Shown here piece after piece: positions 6,191-8,467 of a stretch of DNA of 8,467 bases. The first letter of the stretch is position 1; every line of letters begins with the position of its first letter. Source of the stretch: Oscillospiraceae bacterium (GTDB lineage: Bacteria > Bacillota > Clostridia > Oscillospirales > Oscillospiraceae); the NCBI GenBank assembly GCA_017405545.1, contig JAFRAF010000081.1:1-8467 (forward strand). The letters are read 5' to 3'. The position numbers were made by a program, and so were the translations under genes. The notes beneath the pieces are model-generated. The model was given only the letters and a program-made list of their open reading frames with translations, was not told where the DNA came from and searched no databases.

Positions 6191-7475
6191 CGCTCACCTC
6201 TGTGTCCTCATCGCCCATGTCAACATACCGGCGCACCCTGCCCCATATCTCGGGCTTCACCACGGCTTCGACTTTAATGCCCTCGGCCCCGTAGTCCACG
6301 GACTGAACTGACGCCTCCTTGTGGAGCATGTCCAGCAGTCCGCCCTTGTCATAGGGCAGCAGCAGGCGCACATGCCGCTTGCCCCGGTCCAGTATGGCCC
6401 GTATCTTCTCCAAAAGCACGTCCGTACCCTCCCCGCTCAGGGCGGAGATGCGGACGATATTGTGCCCCCGGGGCATTATCTCCCCGGTGTAAAGATCCGA
6501 CTTGTTGTAGACCTCCAGCCTGGGGGTCTGATCCGCGCCCAGCTGGGTGATGAGGCTGTCGACTATCTCCGCCTGGTCCCTCCAGTTGGGGTTCGAGGCA
6601 TCGATGACGTGTATCAGCAGATCGGCGTAGCACAGCTCCTCGAGCGTGGCCTTGAAGGCGTCCACCAGATGGTGGGGCAGCTTTCTGATAAATCCGACGG
6701 TGTCGGACAGCAGCACCTCCGTGTCGTCGCTTATGCGCAGACGGCGGGTGGTGGTGTCGAGGGTGTCGAAGAGCCGGTCTCTGGCCGGTATGCCCGCGTC
6801 GGTCAGACAGTTCAAAAGGGTGGACTTGCCCGCGTTTGTATAGCCCACAAGGGCCACCACCGGCATGCCGTTTTTCTCACGGCGGCGGCGCTGGGTGCTT
6901 CTCACCTTCCGGACGGCCTCCAGCTCCTCCTCCAGCTTCTGAATCTTTCTTCTGATGTGACGGCGGTCGGTCTCCAGCTGGGTCTCGCCCGGGCCTCTCG
7001 TGCCAATGGGGCTGGAGCCTCCGGCGGCGGTCTGGCGCACAAGATGTGACCACATGCCGGTAAGTCTCGGCAGCAGGTACTTGTACTGGGCAAGCTCCAC
7101 CTGCAGGCGGCCCTCCCTTGTCCTCGCCCGCTGTGCGAATATATCCAGTATCAGTCCGCTGCGGTCCAGCACCTTTACGTCCAAATCCTCCGACAGGGCC
7201 CGCATCTGTGAGGGGCTCAGCTCGTTGTCGATGACGGCAAGGGTGCACTCCTCCCGCTCTATGAATTCCTTGAGCTCCTGCACCTTGCCCTCGCCTATAA
7301 AAGTCCGGGGCTCAGGCGTCAGTCTGTTTTGCAGAAGTCTGCCCACGCAGACTCCCCCCGCCGTCTCCAGGAGGGCCTCAAGCTCATCCAGACTCTCCTC
7401 TGTGGAGCGCTCCTTCGGCTCCAAGCTGTTGGCGGACAGTCCGGCTATCACGGCTTTTTCCATCTCGTTTTCCAT
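6177..7475 (-). CDS. hflX: Ribosome-associated GTPase HflX
   Basis: This 432-aa GTPase binds the 50S subunit and in several bacteria splits stalled, hibernating or antibiotic-bound 70S ribosomes. Domain order is typical: an N-terminal HflX domain with FIGEGK (59-64) and the GGSSPIGTRGPGETQLE loop (152-168), a coiled-coil linker (about 170-202), then the G domain with G1 GYTNAGKST (211-219), the switch region DTTTR (240-244), G3 DTVGF (258-262), G4 NKSD (324-327) and G5 SALS (344-347), and a short C-terminal domain. Start: I chose the ATG at 7475 (MENEMEK) because GGAGG lies 4-5 nt upstream and the TATAAT box at 7506-7511 is just before it. The frame stays open to an ATG at 7646, but that 57-codon extension crosses the promoter and an inverted repeat and is not HflX-like. 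It is the first gene of a unit with yigZ and rlmA. Confidence 0.95.
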   Translation of the reverse strand: MENEMEKAVIAGLSANSLEPKERSTEESLDELEALLETAGGVCVGRLLQNRLTPEPRTFIGEGKVQELKEFIEREECTLAVIDNELSPSQMRALSEDLDVKVLDRSGLILDIFAQRARTREGRLQVELAQYKYLLPRLTGMWSHLVRQTAAGGSSPIGTRGPGETQLETDRRHIRRKIQKLEEELEAVRKVRSTQRRRREKNGMPVVALVGYTNAGKSTLLNCLTDAGIPARDRLFDTLDTTTRRLRISDDTEVLLSDTVGFIRKLPHHLVDAFKATLEELCYADLLIHVIDASNPNWRDQAEIVDSLITQLGADQTPRLEVYNKSDLYTGEIMPRGHNIVRISALSGEGTDVLLEKIRAILDRGKRHVRLLLPYDKGGLLDMLHKEASVQSVDYGAEGIKVEAVVKPEIWGRVRRYVDMGDEDTEVSDDTL

Positions 7476-7505
7476 ACGCCCTCCCGCATAATACTGATTT
7501 AAGCT

Positions 7506-7534
7506 ATTATAACCCCATATCCGCAAAAAATAAA
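7506..7534 (-). promoter_or_regulatory. Promoter of the hflX-yigZ-rlmA operon
   Basis: On the minus strand the -10 is a perfect TATAAT (7511-7506). Seventeen nt upstream is TTTATT (7534-7529), a poor match to the -35 consensus. Start would be near 7499, giving a leader of about 24 nt that ends at the hflX RBS. The -35 directly abuts an 86-bp inverted repeat (7535-7620), so activity could depend on that DNA or on a bound factor. Confidence 0.65.
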
Positions 7535-7620
7535 GCCCCCGGAGGGAACGAAGCTGACGATCAGTACCGGCGTTGATTTCAGCGCTGGTACTGTCAATCA
7601 GCTTGCTTTGCTCCGCAGGC
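7535..7620. repeat. 86-bp imperfect inverted repeat next to the hflX promoter
   Basis: The two halves pair in a single register about centre 7577.5 with no gaps. The innermost arms (7562-7574 and 7581-7593) give 13 pairs including two G-T wobbles. A 4x4 mismatch follows, then perfect arms AAGCTGA (7551-7557) and TCAGCTT (7598-7604), and an outer section matching at 10 of 16 positions, including CGGAG/CTCCG. The loop is 6 nt. Such long imperfect palindromes are typical of REP/MITE-like intergenic repeats or structured RNAs. The minus-strand frame through it is open, but it looks non-coding. No T-tract supports a terminator. Confidence 0.7.
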
Positions 7621-7621
7621 A

Positions 7622-7643
7622 TACTTTTTACCGGTGAAAAGTA
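7622..7643. repeat. 22-bp near-perfect palindrome with ACCGGT core
   Basis: TACTTTT (7622-7628) and AAAAGTA (7637-7643) are perfect 7-bp arms around the palindromic core ACCGGT (7630-7635), with only the T7629/G7636 pair not matching Watson-Crick. It begins 2 bp after the 86-bp inverted repeat, so both may belong to one repeated intergenic element. It could also be a protein-binding site. The stretch 7644-7731 holds nothing else I can support. Confidence 0.6.
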
Positions 7644-7731
7644 CACAAAAGCTGTCTGTAATCACAGGCGTGGCAGGGTTCTACTGTTTTTGAGCGGCGC
7701 GGCATAATTAATTACATGTCCTTCATTGAGT

Positions 7732-7792
7732 AATAAACAACCCGCTGTGGCTGCCTTTGTCCAGGGCAAGTCACAGCGGGTCGCGTTTTATT
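7732..7792. terminator. Likely bidirectional terminator after the SLH-domain gene
   Basis: Perfect 10-bp arms ACCCGCTGTG (7740-7749) and CACAGCGGGT (7772-7781) enclose an inner TGCC/GGCA stem with a 9-nt loop. The base is flanked by AATAAA (7732-7737) and TTTATT (7787-7792), so a T-rich run follows the stem on both strands. It lies 25 nt downstream of the SLH gene stop on the minus strand and separates that transcript from the hflX promoter. Confidence 0.8.
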
Positions 7793-7817
7793 ATCTATAA
7801 TGCCGAATAAGCCGCGT

Positions 7818-8467
7818 CTACTGGAGATTCCTCACCATACGGGTGGCGATGACCAGTGCCTGCTCGCGGGTGGCGTTGGCATAATGCTCCGCCTCCTCGG
7901 CTGAGGTCCTGTTTCTCGGGACGAACTTGTTCCCCGGGAAGCCCTTGATGATGTCGTTGGCGGCCATAAAGTAGACGCTGTCCCTGGCGTAGCCCGAGAT
8001 GTCCGCGTCATCATCAAACAGATCGGGCATGGTATAATTCAGGGTGAAATTACTGTCGTCCGCCAGCGTCCAGCCCACCATGGTCACGCGCTTGAACACG
8101 CGGGTCAGCATGGTGGCCGCCTCCTCACGGGTAAGCAGACGGTCCGGGGAGAAGGTTGTGGCGGAGGTGCCGTTGGTGATGCCCACGTTGTAGGCCTTCA
8201 TCACCTCGATATCTGTACAGTCTGTAAAGGGATTCGTCACGTCCGGCAGGGCCTTTGTCCCGGACAGGTTCTCATAGACCTGCACGCACACAGCGGCAAA
8301 CTCCCTGCGGGTAATGGGCTGGGTCCAGTCATCCGGGAAATCAGTGGGAATTATAATGGGATCGATCTCATCTGCCGCGTAGTCATGGGTCACAATGGAA
8401 TTGAGGCCTGACACGGCCTTAATGTCTGCGCCGGGCCAGCTGCTGTGTATTGCGGTTTTCAGATCGG
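7818..8467 (-). CDS. S-layer homology (SLH) domain protein, partial: N-terminus beyond right edge
   Basis: The last 215 residues of a surface protein are visible; the frame is open to the window edge, and the GTG at 8414 is internal rather than a convincing start. SLH-type modules follow one another: a first, degenerate one ending TQPITRREFAAVCVQVYENL (partial-peptide residues about 48-67), a second with FTD...VGITNGTSATTFSPDRLLTREEAATMLTRVF (about 80-127), and a third with FDDDADISGYARDSVYFMAANDIIKGFPG...REQALVIATRMVRNL (about 145 to the end). SLH modules bind secondary cell-wall polymers, usually pyruvylated, so the protein should be exported and held at the wall. Whatever functional domain it carries is off the right edge, as is any signal peptide. 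The third copy has a long insertion (RNRTSAEEAEHYANA) between its usual F-x-P and TREQ elements. Gene end and domain type are firm; function is unknown. Confidence 0.88.
   Translation of the reverse strand, partial: DLKTAIHSSWPGADIKAVSGLNSIVTHDYAADEIDPIIIPTDFPDDWTQPITRREFAAVCVQVYENLSGTKALPDVTNPFTDCTDIEVMKAYNVGITNGTSATTFSPDRLLTREEAATMLTRVFKRVTMVGWTLADDSNFTLNYTMPDLFDDDADISGYARDSVYFMAANDIIKGFPGNKFVPRNRTSAEEAEHYANATREQALVIATRMVRNLQ

Noticed and set aside
6321..7049. 242-codon plus-strand frame
   Set aside because: It is antisense to the HflX G domain, where motifs G1-G5 are intact on the other strand.
1..8467. CRISPR array, tRNA or rRNA genes, transposase, phage or toxin-antitoxin module
   Set aside because: I saw no regularly spaced direct repeats, no cloverleaf or rRNA-like stretches, and no gene with such motifs.

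Overview
The window looks like a chromosomal segment of a GC-rich member of the Clostridia, most likely an Oscillospiraceae-like anaerobe. The evidence is indirect: purine-rich Shine-Dalgarno sites, a ferredoxin-nitroreductase fusion, an SLH-domain envelope protein of the clostridial type, and frequent ATA (Ile) and AGA/AGG (Arg) codons in an otherwise GC-rich coding style. No rRNA, tRNA, CRISPR array, transposase or phage gene is visible.

Layout, left to right. (1) Positions 1-2012, minus strand: the first 670 codons of a SUV3-type (Ski2-like/DExH) RNA helicase, whose C-terminus lies beyond the left edge. It has a long N-terminal extension before the helicase core. (2) Positions 2013-2521: a divergent intergenic region with a good promoter on each strand, several small inverted repeats, and a structured leader for the helicase. 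(3) Positions 2522-4187, plus strand: a two-gene unit of a 2x[4Fe-4S] ferredoxin-nitroreductase fusion and, 1 nt later, an unrecognised four-TM protein with a central coiled coil. (4) Positions 4290-4667, plus strand: a tandem-domain DUF1508/YegP protein with its own strong RBS, followed by a textbook intrinsic terminator. (5) Positions 7475-4740, minus strand: an hflX - yigZ - rlmA operon, with a 14-nt overlap between the first two genes and a 14-nt gap between the last two. (6) Positions 7476-7817: an intergenic region with the hflX promoter, an 86-bp imperfect inverted repeat, an adjacent 22-bp palindrome and a likely bidirectional terminator. (7) Positions 7818-8467, minus strand: the C-terminal part of an SLH-domain surface protein, whose start lies beyond the right edge.

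How it fits together. The minus-strand operon is coherent around the ribosome: HflX splits stalled or inactive 70S particles, YigZ/IMPACT is a translation-linked family, and RlmA-type enzymes methylate 23S rRNA helix 35 near the exit tunnel. The SUV3-like helicase is an RNA-metabolism protein but is transcribed separately. The Fd-nitroreductase and its coupled membrane protein suggest a redox function whose substrate cannot be read from sequence.

I see no clear new defence or mobile system. The most unusual items are the bacterial SUV3-type helicase with its extension and leader, the paired inverted repeats abutting the hflX promoter, and the unknown membrane coiled-coil protein coupled to the nitroreductase.
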